A DNA stretch of 64,000 nucleotides from Woeseiaceae bacterium (GCA_030065915.1 JASJCQ010000001.1:124001-188000), one strand, 5' to 3'. Positions 16,781-26,527 are shown, numbered from the stretch's first letter. Notes: generated by a model not told the origin, from the sequence alone. Made by a program: numbers and translations.

Positions 16781-16981
16781 GATGAAAACCTGAGGGTCAC
16801 GTTGAACGCAGGGAGTTTAACAGAGGATGCTAGACGCGTTTCCTCACGCGTTCGAGTACGTGCTAACGCGCCAATGGGCGCCGAACTGCGGCGATATGCG
16901 CGATCTCGCCTTTGCAGGGTCCACACAGGAGTCTCTCGGACTCGCAGACATATAGGCGATACTGTCGAACCACCTGAAACG

Positions 16982-17941
16982 CTAAGCAGTCAAGGATTCG
17001 TGAGACTCGTGCGGATTGACTATCTCACGAATCGTGTACTCCTTCAGGCTGGAAGCATGCGTGAATATTACGATCTCGCCTACGAGCCCAATCGCCAACA
17101 ACTGAACGCCGAGGACGGCCAACAGGGACGCAACCAGCAATGCGGGACGATCGGCAAGTGGAACGCTGAATAGCAGGCGTTGGACAACCACCACCAACAG
17201 TGACACTGCTCCAACCGAAAGCGTTGCGCCACCCAGGAGTCCGAAGAAGCGAAGCGGCTTTTTGGTGAACTTAACGAGGAAGAAAACGCTAAGCAGGTCG
17301 AGAAGTCTGCGCGGGTATACCCCGAGATCAGGTACTCGCCGAAAAGTCTCTTTCTGGGATTGTGGAAGATCGATTTCGACGGTCCGGAAACCGCGCCTCG
17401 ATGCAAGGATCGGCAGGAACCGGTGCTGATCTCCGTACACCGTCACTTCATCGATCAGCTTCCTCGTCAGAAGCCTTACACCGCAGCCAAGGTCTTTGTA
17501 GTCGTCACCGGTCAACGCTCGGACCGTGCGATGAAAAAGACTGGTCAGTCCTCTGTTCATCTTCGAGTCCTGGCGTGGCCAACGCCGGCCTATCTTGATA
17601 TCCACATCTGATGAGTCTTCCAGTAACAAGGAGAGCGAGGACGGCTCGACCTGGTAATACGCCGGCAAGGTCAAGACTACATCGGTTGTTGACTCTTCGA
17701 AGCCAGCCGTTAGCGCTGTTGCCTCACCGAAGTTCCGGCCCAGTTGGATGATCGTCAGCTCGACGCCATCAGCGAGCATCTTGTCCAGCTGATTCCGCGC
17801 CCCGGTTTGCTCTCCGTCGAGCACATAAATGAAACGAGGGTCGCGGTCTGCGTCTCGAATCGCCGACGCGTATTCCGCGTGCAATTCCGGCAGGGAGTCG
17901 CAACGGCCAGAAACCGGAATGACTACATCGATATCATTCAT
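16982..17941 (-). CDS. GT2-fold membrane glycosyltransferase-like protein with altered donor motif
   Basis: Protein of 319 residues: an N-terminal GT-A domain (MNDIDVVIPVSGR...) followed by two C-terminal membrane helices (about residues 230-290), the layout of polyprenyl-phosphate glycosyltransferases such as GtrB/DPM1. The expected D-x-D/D-L-Q metal motif is replaced: the segment reads TLPAYYQVEP where its neighbour has TMDGDLQNDP. Classical metal-dependent catalysis is therefore doubtful, and it may be a partner or altered-specificity copy. It is downstream of the intact paralogue with an 11-bp gap, so the two are co-transcribed. The N-terminal VVIPVSGR also lacks the usual YNE. I regard it as a diverged paralogue. 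Confidence 0.75.
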   Translation of the reverse strand: MNDIDVVIPVSGRCDSLPELHAEYASAIRDADRDPRFIYVLDGEQTGARNQLDKMLADGVELTIIQLGRNFGEATALTAGFEESTTDVVLTLPAYYQVEPSSLSLLLEDSSDVDIKIGRRWPRQDSKMNRGLTSLFHRTVRALTGDDYKDLGCGVRLLTRKLIDEVTVYGDQHRFLPILASRRGFRTVEIDLPQSQKETFRRVPDLGVYPRRLLDLLSVFFLVKFTKKPLRFFGLLGGATLSVGAVSLLVVVVQRLLFSVPLADRPALLVASLLAVLGVQLLAIGLVGEIVIFTHASSLKEYTIREIVNPHESHESLTA

Positions 17942-17952
17942 AGTGGTTGTCC

Positions 17953-18921
17953 TTAAACAGCACTCTTGGTACGTCCTTGCGGACGGGATTTCATTGACGC
18001 AATCTGCGCAAGCCGCGCCAGGTCAACATCTCCTGTCCTGTAAATGAGCTCGCACAGCGCACCCGTCAGAATTAGCAGGAACGTCATCGTTGCGAGTAAC
18101 ACACCGGTGCCCGCGATCGACAGTGGAATCTCGCCGCCGCGAAGCACGGACCAGAATGCGTATAGCAGACACCACACACTGAACAGCGCGGGTAGCAGTG
18201 CCATGACGCCAAACCACCGAATCGGCCTTGCTCCGAACGAGACGATTGCTTTGATCGTCATCAGATCCATTAGCACTTTGTAAATGCGACTCAAGCCATA
18301 CTTCGACTCGCCAAACCGACGAGCGTGGTGTCTGACTTTGATTTCCGCAACCGTTGCCCCTGACAAGGACGCCATGGCCGGAATGAAGCGGTGCATTTCA
18401 CTGTACAGCGGTACGGATTTGATGACGTCCCGCTTGTAAGCTTTGAGCGAGCAGCCATTGTCCCGGATCGGCACGCCGGTAACCTTGCCGATGAGCCAGT
18501 TCGCTATGACGGAGGGTACCTTTCTGGTGAGAAACTTATCTTGCCGACGATGTCGCCAACCCACGACGATGTCATAGCCTTCCTCCATTTTCTCAAGAAA
18601 GAACGGTATGTCTCGTGGATCGTTTTGCAGGTCTCCGTCCATTGTCACGATGACCGAGCCGACCGCAAGGTCGATACCCGCCGCCATCGCCGGCGTCTGA
18701 CCGTAGTTGCGACGAAAATCGACAATACGCAGGCGAGAGTCCCTGGCTGCGAGCTCTGCCGCTACTTCGAAGGTACGGTCGCTGCTGCCATCGTTAACGA
18801 ATATGAATTCGCTCTCGAGCTCCAGGCCCTCCAAAGCGTCACGAATCGCCTCGTACAGGAGTGCGACGCTTTCTTCTTCATTGTAGAGAGGTACGACTAT
18901 TGTTAAATCCACACGACTCAC
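17953..18921 (-). CDS. polyprenyl-phosphate-type GT2 glycosyltransferase
   Basis: Glycosyltransferase of 322 residues of the DPM1/GtrB/ArnC type. The GT-A domain has IVVPLYNEEESV, FVNDGSSDRT and the metal motif VTMDGDLQNDP (near residue 95). Two transmembrane helices near the C-terminus (about 230-300) anchor it in the inner membrane. Such enzymes load a sugar from a nucleotide donor onto undecaprenyl phosphate for use by membrane GT-C transferases; the GT39-family protein at 31 kb is a possible user. GTG start. It is first in a two-gene minus-strand unit with the diverged paralogue. Confidence 0.85.
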   Translation of the reverse strand: MSRVDLTIVVPLYNEEESVALLYEAIRDALEGLELESEFIFVNDGSSDRTFEVAAELAARDSRLRIVDFRRNYGQTPAMAAGIDLAVGSVIVTMDGDLQNDPRDIPFFLEKMEEGYDIVVGWRHRRQDKFLTRKVPSVIANWLIGKVTGVPIRDNGCSLKAYKRDVIKSVPLYSEMHRFIPAMASLSGATVAEIKVRHHARRFGESKYGLSRIYKVLMDLMTIKAIVSFGARPIRWFGVMALLPALFSVWCLLYAFWSVLRGGEIPLSIAGTGVLLATMTFLLILTGALCELIYRTGDVDLARLAQIASMKSRPQGRTKSAV

Positions 18922-19176
18922 CGTTCCGGATCGTTACAACACAATACTGGTGCGCATTGGCGCCGGCCGCCCGTAGGATACCTGTAAAGTACGCGAGTAG
19001 ACACCAACGGGTTATCGTTATCCAGTCGGACACTCGTCACATTTCAAAGATTGATGATTGTCACAACACTTTCACCAAGCGCGTACGTATAATCCAGCGT
19101 GTCGCTCGTGTCTCCGTGGAAAATAATGGAACGGGAGCGGCCGACAAGACCGAATTCGAGGAGGCTCTTCGGCTCA

Positions 19177-20901
19177 ATGACGCGGACAAATGGGGAATTT
19201 CATGGGCTTCCGGCGTCCGCTGACGTCGTTATCGTTGGCGGCGGCATTGCGGGAGCCTGCGCGGCCTGGGACGCTGCCCAACGGGGACTCAATGCGGTTC
19301 TGGTAGAACAAGGCGACTTTGGTGGCTCAACGTCAGCCCAGTCGCTGAAGATTCTGCATGGTGGCATTCGGTACCTTCAGCATCTGGACATCAAGAGGCT
19401 GCGCCAATCGTGCCATGAGCGTAGTGCGTTTCTTCGAATTGCTCCCCATTTGACTCGCGTACTCCCCTTCGTGGTACCGACGGCCGGAATTGGATTAGAG
19501 GGTAAACTCGCGTTTCGCGCAGCGCTGGCACTATTGTCGGCGCTTACGTTCGATAGAAACCGCGGTATACGCCAGGCGCACCAGCGCATTCCCGTTGGCG
19601 GCATCATCGGCCGAGAGGAGGTTGAGCGCCGCTTTCCCGACATAGTCGATGAGCGCACCAGTGGTGCAGCGGTGTTCTACGATGGACAAATGCTCGACCC
19701 GCCGAGGTTGGTTTACGCAGTTGTCCGGACTGCGGCGCATGAAGGCGCCTCGGTGGCCAATTACTGCAGGGCGGTCGACATCGAAACCGGTGAAAGAGGC
19801 GTGAAATCAGTTGTCCTGCAAAACGTCGACACGGGTGAGGAATTTCGAATAGCTACATCCTGCGTAGTCAATGCCGCAGGACCGTTCGCCGTTGAGTCCT
19901 TTGCGACACCTGAGAACTGCGCCCGCAAAGTTAATTTTTCACGAGACATGGCCCTGGTGGTCGATCGAAAGTTCGATGACGAAGCGGCAATCGCAGTCCA
20001 GACGAAGTACAAGGATCCGGACGCCGTGCTGTCACGTGGGAACCGCCATCTGTTCATGGTCCCGTGGCGGGAATACACCCTGATTGGCGTTAACAGCAAA
20101 GTCTACCTCGACTCGCCAACCGAGATGAACGTCAATGACGATGAGATCCAGACGTTCCTCGATGAAATCAATGAGGCCTGCCCTCACCTCGCTCTGACAC
20201 GTGACGATGTACTTGTTGTTAATGCCGGTTTACTCCCTGCCGATGAAAGCAACGTGCTGGGCAGTAACGTGAGTTTCGGCAAGCGTTCCGTAGTGACGGA
20301 CCACGCGAAGCATGGAGGGCCGAATGGCTTGATCTCGGCGATGAGTGTCCGCTGGACAACCGGGCGATCGACGGCAGAAGACGCTATTGATCTCGTTGAG
20401 CAGAAACTCGGAAGGACGAAGACGCGCTGTCGAACAGCGTGGACACCGGTGCTCGGCGGCGATTTCAATGAGATTCAGCATCTCATTGACGCTATCGCGC
20501 AGGATGATCTAATGGGCAAGTTGCCGGAAGAGACGCGGGAGCGCATCGTTCATGCTTACGGAACCGAATGGACGGCGATCAAGCGACTCGTTGGCGAGAA
20601 TCCTGAGGATTCAAGATTGATCCCGGGCTCTACCGTAACGGCAGCCGAGGTTCGACATGCGGTCAGGAATGAACACGTCAAGCACCTCGCGGATGTCGTA
20701 TTCCGACGCACCGGTCTCGGGACGGGTTCTCACCCGGGTGACGCAGCTTTGAAGGAATGCGCAGAGATCCTTGGGGCAGAACTGAACTGGTCGGAAGAAC
20801 ACTATCTGCATGAGCTCGACGATGTAGCGGCTCGCTTTCCATTGTCGAATATCTCTCGCCCCGGAATCCCGTCCTACAGCCCGAAGGTGCAGCATGGGTG
20901 A
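19177..20901 (+). CDS. FAD-dependent glycerol-3-phosphate dehydrogenase/oxidase (GlpD-like)
   Basis: Flavoprotein of about 574 residues. The dinucleotide motif ADVVIVGGGIAGACAA (near residues 14-29), the GlpD signature LKILHGGIRYLQ and a C-terminal DAO_C-type helical domain (IVHAYGTEWTAIKRL...DVVFRRTGLGTG) match aerobic glycerol-3-phosphate dehydrogenases. Known members oxidise glycerol-3-phosphate to DHAP and pass electrons to quinone. ATG 19177 is preferred because GAGGAGG precedes it and the FAD motif follows shortly; an ATG at 19126 is possible. A TATAAT hexamer at 19088-19093 may be the promoter -10. Its stop overlaps the start of the GT4 gene, so it heads a polysaccharide operon, an odd setting for a catabolic enzyme. 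Confidence 0.82.
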   Translation: MTRTNGEFHGLPASADVVIVGGGIAGACAAWDAAQRGLNAVLVEQGDFGGSTSAQSLKILHGGIRYLQHLDIKRLRQSCHERSAFLRIAPHLTRVLPFVVPTAGIGLEGKLAFRAALALLSALTFDRNRGIRQAHQRIPVGGIIGREEVERRFPDIVDERTSGAAVFYDGQMLDPPRLVYAVVRTAAHEGASVANYCRAVDIETGERGVKSVVLQNVDTGEEFRIATSCVVNAAGPFAVESFATPENCARKVNFSRDMALVVDRKFDDEAAIAVQTKYKDPDAVLSRGNRHLFMVPWREYTLIGVNSKVYLDSPTEMNVNDDEIQTFLDEINEACPHLALTRDDVLVVNAGLLPADESNVLGSNVSFGKRSVVTDHAKHGGPNGLISAMSVRWTTGRSTAEDAIDLVEQKLGRTKTRCRTAWTPVLGGDFNEIQHLIDAIAQDDLMGKLPEETRERIVHAYGTEWTAIKRLVGENPEDSRLIPGSTVTAAEVRHAVRNEHVKHLADVVFRRTGLGTGSHPGDAALKECAEILGAELNWSEEHYLHELDDVAARFPLSNISRPGIPSYSPKVQHG

Positions 20902-22111
20902 CTCGCTCAACATCTTGTGTCCGACTTACTGGTATCCCGAACATGCTACGGATATCCATGCAACGTACGTCCACGATATCAACCGACACCTTGTAAGCCT
21001 GGGCCATCGCGTTACTGTCATCACACCCGGAAACGGGAATATGGCACCGAGAGAGACGTTCGACGGCGTCGAGGTTGTTCGATTCAAGATCGAGTTACCG
21101 GATGACTTAACCTACGGCAAGGTGGCGCAGAGCAAGGTAGGACCACTCGCAAAAATCAACAGGCTTGCCGCGATGGCAAAATACCTTCGGCTGCAGTACG
21201 AAAGTGCGCTGACCGAAGCCAGGAGTTTCCCTGTCGATATCGTGCACGGCCATTGGGCGATTCCGACAGGTCCTGCAATCGTACGCGCAGCGATGAAGCT
21301 GAACGTGCCGTCCGTCATCACCCTTCATGGTGGCGATGTCTACGTCAATAAGCAGCAAGGGTATAACTTTCCAACGAAGTGGTATGTACGACCGGTACTT
21401 AAATGGACGCTGAACAAAGCCAGTGCGCTCACTGCAATCAGCGACGATTGTCGCGAACATGCCCTTAATGCGGGCGCGCTTGACGAGAAAATAAGCATCA
21501 TCATGAATGGTGCAGACCTCCGAAGATTCAGCTGCGACAGCCAGGACAGCCACGATCTGGACTACGGGGAGCGCATGGTCTTTGCATGCCGGCAGTTGTT
21601 CCCGAGAAAAGGTATTCGTTTCCTTATCCAGGCGGCTGCGCGACTTGCTGACAAATACCCGGATTTACGTGTGGTCATTGCCGGCGACGGATTCGAGAAA
21701 CCCGACCTGATTGCATTGGCAGAAGAACTCGGAATTGGACAGCGTGTTGAGTTCCTGGGCTGGGTCGCGAACACCGAGTTACCGCGCTATTTTCGTGCCG
21801 CGCGTTTCTCGGTCATACCTTCGCTCGAAGAGGGATTCGGAATTCCCGCGGCTGAAGCAATGGGTTGCGAGATCCCGGTAATTGCCAGTGATGCAGGAGG
21901 GCTGCCGGAGGTCGTAGCCGATGGGCAGACCGGTTACGTCGTTCCGAAGGGAGATGTCGACGCGCTTGCATCAGCAATGGACACACTTCTCTCTGACGAT
22001 GCACTATGCGAACAGATGGGCAAGGCTGGTCGACAACGAGCTCTCGATCGATTCGACTGGCTCATCACAGCCGAGAAGATGCAATCCCTTTACCGGCAGC
22101 TACTTGCCTGA
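20894..22111 (+). CDS. GT4-family glycosyltransferase
   Basis: GT-B fold glycosyltransferase, 405 residues. The N-terminal domain begins LNILCPTYWYPEHATDIHATYVHD, and the C-terminal nucleotide-sugar domain has LFPRKGIRFLIQAA and the E-x7-E signature EEGFGIPAAEAMGCEIPVI (near 320). It transfers a sugar from an activated donor to the growing glycan on the cytoplasmic side. It overlaps the end of the GlpD-like gene by 8 bp and is followed by the deacetylase gene after 13 bp, so it is in an operon with wecB. Confidence 0.9.
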   Translation: MGDSLNILCPTYWYPEHATDIHATYVHDINRHLVSLGHRVTVITPGNGNMAPRETFDGVEVVRFKIELPDDLTYGKVAQSKVGPLAKINRLAAMAKYLRLQYESALTEARSFPVDIVHGHWAIPTGPAIVRAAMKLNVPSVITLHGGDVYVNKQQGYNFPTKWYVRPVLKWTLNKASALTAISDDCREHALNAGALDEKISIIMNGADLRRFSCDSQDSHDLDYGERMVFACRQLFPRKGIRFLIQAAARLADKYPDLRVVIAGDGFEKPDLIALAEELGIGQRVEFLGWVANTELPRYFRAARFSVIPSLEEGFGIPAAEAMGCEIPVIASDAGGLPEVVADGQTGYVVPKGDVDALASAMDTLLSDDALCEQMGKAGRQRALDRFDWLITAEKMQSLYRQLLA

Positions 22112-22124
22112 TTTGAGAACTGAC

Positions 22125-22985
22125 ATGGCAGAAAAACTCTTCTCATTCCGATGGGACATTGATCACCGTGCATGCATGACAGACGGGATACCAAAGGTCC
22201 AGTCCTTGTGCCGTGAATTCGGAGTGCCCAACACATTCTTTGTCAACATGGGGCGCTCAACGAACCTGAAGGAGTGGCTCGGCGGCGGATTGAAAGGGAC
22301 CAAAGCGAAGTTGACGGATATGGAGGCAATCAACCTGATCGAAAAGATCGGCTGGCCTCGTTTCATACTGGAAACGATAATGTCGCGTCCCGTCGGGCGC
22401 TCGTTCGTCAGTAGTCTGCAGTCGCTGCAAGCCGACGGACATGAACTGGGACTGCATGGTGGTTCCGACCACGTTGTCTGGAGCCGAAAGTTCGCTCAGC
22501 TGCCGGAGGAGTTTATCGTCGAGGACGTCTCGAAGACGCTTGAATTTTTCGAGTCTGTTTTCGGCAGGCCCACGGGATTCACGTCGCCTGGTTTCAAGTC
22601 AGATGAACGAATTATGCGACTGGTACAGGACCTGGGTTTCGAGTATCACGGCGACGCAATTGGCGGCATGCCGCATCGCTCCGAGGCGGATGGCCATAAG
22701 CTCGACCACTGGACCATTCCCGTCACCGTCTGCGGCCCGAGAACGATTCCGTACCTGGAGTGGCATGGAGCGAAAAAGACACCGATCGAAGATGTTATGG
22801 ACGATTTTCAGGGAATCCTGGATGAAGAGCGGCTGGTGGTCTTGTACGGACACCCCTGCTATGAAGGCGTGGAGATTGAGACGTTGCGGCGAATATTCGA
22901 GGCGGTCGAGAATAGCGGGTTCGATTTCGTCACACACGCGGATCTCGCCAAGCGGCTCGCGAACAACCAGCTGAGCCTCAATTGA
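22125..22985 (+). CDS. polysaccharide deacetylase-like protein
   Basis: NodB/polysaccharide-deacetylase fold protein of about 286 residues. It shows FSFRWDIDHRACMTDG where the catalytic D-D motif is expected, LGLHGGSDH as the metal His region, and TGFTSPGFKSDERIM. The motif spacing resembles cytoplasmic deacetylase or deformylase relatives acting on lipid-linked or nucleotide sugars rather than secreted chitin deacetylases; no signal peptide is visible. ATG 22125 is chosen because the family begins here and the longer frame would overlap GT4 by 190 bp. It is in an operon between the GT4 and wecB genes, so an N-acetylated sugar made with WecB is a reasonable substrate. Confidence 0.78.
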   Translation: MAEKLFSFRWDIDHRACMTDGIPKVQSLCREFGVPNTFFVNMGRSTNLKEWLGGGLKGTKAKLTDMEAINLIEKIGWPRFILETIMSRPVGRSFVSSLQSLQADGHELGLHGGSDHVVWSRKFAQLPEEFIVEDVSKTLEFFESVFGRPTGFTSPGFKSDERIMRLVQDLGFEYHGDAIGGMPHRSEADGHKLDHWTIPVTVCGPRTIPYLEWHGAKKTPIEDVMDDFQGILDEERLVVLYGHPCYEGVEIETLRRIFEAVENSGFDFVTHADLAKRLANNQLSLN

Positions 22986-22986
22986 T

Positions 22987-24114
22987 ATGATTAAGGTGCT
23001 TACTGTATTCGGGACGCGGCCGGAGGCGATCAAGATGGCGCCGGTGATCAAGGCCCTGGAAGCCGAGCCCGACAAGTTTGTCAGCAAGGTCTGTGTTACC
23101 GCACAACATCGCGAAATGCTCGACCAGATGATGGACGTGTTCCAGTTATCAGCGGACTACGACCTCGATCTGATGCGTGAAGGCCAGTCTCCGGCACAAG
23201 TTGCCGGAACCATACTGAGCCGGCTGCCTGACATCCTGAACGAGACGAAGCCCGATATTCTGTTAGTGCAGGGCGACACGATGACCACCTTTGCCGCCGG
23301 GCTATCGGCCTATCTCGCGCGCATTCCTGTCGGTCATATAGAGGCTGGCCTGCGCACAGGCAACCTGGATCATCCCTTTCCAGAGGAGATGAACCGACGT
23401 CTGACAACGCAGGTTGCGCAACTGCATTTTGCCCCCACCGACTCTGCTCGAAACGCCCTTCTCTCTGAAGGCGTCTCCGAATCGGATGTTTTTGTTACAG
23501 GAAACACCGTCATCGATGCACTTCTGGCGACCATCGACTCCAATCACACGTTTGTCTCTGCCGAATTGGCCGCTCTGCCGGAGGATCGTGAGATTCTGCT
23601 GGTAACGACCCACAGGCGAGAGAGTTTTGGAAAACCGCTGGAGAATATTTGCAATGCGATTGCCACATTGGCAAAACGATACTCCGAATACCAGGTGGTA
23701 CTGCCGGTCCACCCCAACCCCAACGTCAAGAGCCACGTTGTCAAATCTCTGGGGGATTTAGAGAACGTTACTCTGTGCGACCCATTAGAGTACCGTGACT
23801 TCGTCAATATAATGGGACGGGCGAAATTGATCCTTACCGACAGCGGTGGCGCCCAGGAAGAGGCGCCCTCTCTAAACGTACCTGTACTCGTACTGCGTGA
23901 AGTAACCGAAAGGCCGGAAGGTGTCCATAGCGGCGCATCGAGATTGGTAGGCACGGACTATGACTTTATAGTCGCGAATGCCATCGAATTGCTGGAAGAC
24001 CAGGAAGCGTATTCGCGAATGGCTGCATCAGCCAATCCGTATGGAGACGGTACTGCCGCAGCGAAGATTCTAAAGGCCCTGGGTGAGCGCTTGCAGCCGG
24101 CGAGTCTTGATTGA
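22987..24114 (+). CDS. wecB: UDP-N-acetylglucosamine 2-epimerase (non-hydrolysing)
   Basis: 375 residues, standard for WecB/MnaA. It starts KVLTVFGTRPEAIKMAPV and has the catalytic residues in VQGDTMTTFA (Asp), GHIEAGLRTG (Glu), FPEEMNRR (Glu) and TTHRRES (His). It interconverts UDP-GlcNAc and UDP-ManNAc in the cytoplasm. No wecC (UDP-ManNAc dehydrogenase) is in the window, so the product may be used as ManNAc. The start is one base after the deacetylase stop, indicating translational coupling. Confidence 0.94.
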   Translation: MIKVLTVFGTRPEAIKMAPVIKALEAEPDKFVSKVCVTAQHREMLDQMMDVFQLSADYDLDLMREGQSPAQVAGTILSRLPDILNETKPDILLVQGDTMTTFAAGLSAYLARIPVGHIEAGLRTGNLDHPFPEEMNRRLTTQVAQLHFAPTDSARNALLSEGVSESDVFVTGNTVIDALLATIDSNHTFVSAELAALPEDREILLVTTHRRESFGKPLENICNAIATLAKRYSEYQVVLPVHPNPNVKSHVVKSLGDLENVTLCDPLEYRDFVNIMGRAKLILTDSGGAQEEAPSLNVPVLVLREVTERPEGVHSGASRLVGTDYDFIVANAIELLEDQEAYSRMAASANPYGDGTAAAKILKALGERLQPASLD

Positions 24115-24224
24115 CCGCTACCCGCCCGGAACGTTGAGGACTTACCCTTGCCCAACATCCCCGCAGATCGAAGACTGACGCTTTACTTGCGGCATCGTCG
24201 CTAGTCTCTATACAGAAAATCCTG

Positions 24225-25184
24225 ATGTCGAAGAAGCTATGGACTATCGCTAAGGGTCTCGTCGCCGTTGCGATATTGACGGTCCTTTTTGCTGCGCTGG
24301 ATTGGCGCGACGCACTGCAGCGCTTATCCAACGTATCTTTGTCCTGGCTTGCAGTGGCGATCGCACTGAATATAAGCGCCTTCTTGCTGTCAGCGTGGCG
24401 CTGGCAGCGACTGGCAGCGGTACTAACCTCACCACCGAGATATTCGCAAGCGGTGCAATTCTACTGGATAGGCAAGTTCTTCAGCACCATTCTACCGTCA
24501 AACATCGGCGGTGACGTTGTTCGCGCGGCCATGGCGCGGCGATTCGGCTCGACAACCGTAATGCTCAGTAGTATCGCCGTAGAACGAGTCACAGGATTTC
24601 TCGTAGTAGTAACGATCGCCGTCGTGACACTGAGCACGATGCCCGACTTGCGAGAGTTGATCCCGTTCGGTTGGGCTCTACCTGTCGTTCTGATTGTATC
24701 GATGTGGATAGTTGGCTCGCGAGTTGTTACTTCAGACAGACTGAAGGAAATCGTAGAGAAGGCCAAGAATGGCGGTGGCCTCCGTTCGAAAATCGTATCA
24801 AAGCTACAGGTCATGATTAGCGGGGTCATGGCGTACAGGCATGAACGTGGTGCACTGGTGTTTACAACGTTGCTTTCTGTCGTGTTCTATGCGTTGCTGT
24901 TTGCCTTTCAGGGCAGTCTGATCTGGGCTGTCGATGGCGAAGTCACTGTAGCGGCGCTGGTGTCCGCAGCCCCGGTTGTCATCCTGGTCTCGGCATTGCC
25001 GATCACGATTAATGGACTCGGTGTCGCCGAGGCAGCATTCGTCGCAGTCTACGTCCTCGTAGGTGTCGATGCCGAGGCCGCATTGGCAGCTGCAGTACTG
25101 AGGCGCTTGATCATTACCGCGTCTGCACTGCCCGGCGCCTGGTTTTGGATGACGGTGCGCACAAAAGAGGCTGATCCCCGATAA
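24225..25184 (+). CDS. lysylphosphatidylglycerol synthase-type/flippase-like membrane protein
   Basis: Integral membrane protein of 319 residues with about seven or eight hydrophobic helices. Motifs of the UPF0104/LPG_synthase_TM family are present: WRWQRLAAV, FSTILPSNIGGDVVRAAMARRFGS and ITINGLGVAEAAFVAVYVLVGV. Family members are often found in glycan clusters and are proposed to move lipid-linked substrates, but no specific reaction is established for this one. It follows wecB after a 110-bp gap on the same strand and is likely the last gene of that unit. Confidence 0.8.
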   Translation: MSKKLWTIAKGLVAVAILTVLFAALDWRDALQRLSNVSLSWLAVAIALNISAFLLSAWRWQRLAAVLTSPPRYSQAVQFYWIGKFFSTILPSNIGGDVVRAAMARRFGSTTVMLSSIAVERVTGFLVVVTIAVVTLSTMPDLRELIPFGWALPVVLIVSMWIVGSRVVTSDRLKEIVEKAKNGGGLRSKIVSKLQVMISGVMAYRHERGALVFTTLLSVVFYALLFAFQGSLIWAVDGEVTVAALVSAAPVVILVSALPITINGLGVAEAAFVAVYVLVGVDAEAALAAAVLRRLIITASALPGAWFWMTVRTKEADPR

Positions 25185-25494
25185 GGTAACGGCGCTACGC
25201 TGAGTCGTAGGTTCTCCTACACGGCAGACCCCGCGATCTCGCAGCGTCTGCTGCCGAAATCAAACGTCGGCGCAAGACATCATAGGCTGTTGCCAATGGC
25301 GAGAGTGTTCATTGGCTCGCTTTCTCGAACAGACCGGGCAGAAAAGTCGAGTCGCCAAGGACCAAGAGCACCTTGGTATGGAAAGATGCTATCGCGCTCT
25401 TGCTACTTCAAAGAACGTCACGTATCGCGCCCAGAACGAGTTCCCTGATCCGGTTTCCTGAGAACAAATCAGCCACCCTGCAATCTTCAGCAAT
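25185..25494. other. 310-bp convergent intergenic gap
   Basis: This lies between the flippase-like gene and the convergent methyltransferase gene. I see no gene, repeat or convincing terminator. Confidence 0.4.
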
Positions 25495-26238
25495 TCACTC
25501 GGATGGCGCCAATGCTGCCGCGCCAATCTTCTTCGTAAACAATTTGTTCTTCTTGCCATAGAGAATGTAGCTTGCCCGGAAGAATGCAGAAAACAACCAT
25601 GCTGCAAACATGGCAACGTAGTTCAACGGATTCTTATAGAACACGTACAAGTTCAGCCCGAAGACATCGATACTCTCGAATCCCGTATGTCGCAGTACCT
25701 GTCTCAATGAATATTCCGTGAATGTATTCTGGTGATCAAAATTCTGAGCCAGCGCCTCTGCCCCGGTAATCGGATTTGCGCCGTTCAGGGCGAAGCAGAC
25801 AAAACGCCCCCCCGGTTTCAGTTTTTCTTTGCACACGGTGAGAAACTCGAGCATTTCTTCTTTTGTAAGATGATTCAGTTCCTGCTCGCAGAAAATCAGA
25901 TCATAGGAAGCATCACTGGCTTCGTCCAGGAAATCGAATGCATAGTCGACCTTGCAGTTCAGGCCCTTTGCCTCGGCATAGGCAATCTTTTCTTCAAATG
26001 AGTCTATTCCAAGAACGTGCTTGTATCCCTTGCTCGTCAGCAGGCTTACTCCGTACCCCGGACCACAGCTAATGCAGAGAATCTTCGCATCCAGGTCGTT
26101 CGGGAAGTATTGTGAGTAATTGTCCTCATAGAACATCGCAAAACTTCGATAGCCCTTTTCGATGTCGTCCGGTGCCTCCCAGAATGAGTCGAACGGCTCG
26201 ATTTTTGCTGCAAGCTCCCTTTTCCTTTCTGAACTCAT
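25495..26238 (-). CDS. class I SAM-dependent methyltransferase
   Basis: Protein of 247 residues with a Rossmann-type methyltransferase domain. Motif I is ILCISCGPGYGVSLL (near residues 53-67), post-I LGIDSFEEKI, motif II-like YDLIFCEQELNHL, and LKPGGRFVCF. A hydrophobic segment near the C-terminus (YVAMFAAWLFSAFF) suggests membrane association. The methyl acceptor is unknown; the gene order suggests a sugar or an intermediate of the adjacent TPP/ATP-grasp cassette. ATG 26238 is preferred, as AAGGACATTG precedes it. It is the last gene of a minus-strand run that starts at the ATP-grasp gene, though a gap of about 290 bp precedes it. Confidence 0.8.
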   Translation of the reverse strand: MSSERKRELAAKIEPFDSFWEAPDDIEKGYRSFAMFYEDNYSQYFPNDLDAKILCISCGPGYGVSLLTSKGYKHVLGIDSFEEKIAYAEAKGLNCKVDYAFDFLDEASDASYDLIFCEQELNHLTKEEMLEFLTVCKEKLKPGGRFVCFALNGANPITGAEALAQNFDHQNTFTEYSLRQVLRHTGFESIDVFGLNLYVFYKNPLNYVAMFAAWLFSAFFRASYILYGKKNKLFTKKIGAAALAPSE

Positions 26239-26527
26239 TATCAATGTCCTTGTGAGTCTCGATTATTGAATATGTTACCGTTTGCTGGCCAGACCGGACG
26301 AACGGTCCTGCGATCCCGAGTATCAGCCAAATCGCGACAGGTTGAGAGCCCTTGCCAGGGTTCAACATTTTCTACGACAAGTTTCGGTTAGCCAAGCCAG
26401 TAACGCGTATTTTACAGCGCCTTGTAGCGCGCTCAACCGCCGCGTCATGCGCTTCTTCATTCGGTGCCAGGCGGCTCGCGCTCTGGTCAATGATCTGCTC
26501 AACGCGGGGTCTTGCAGAGGCCGGAGG

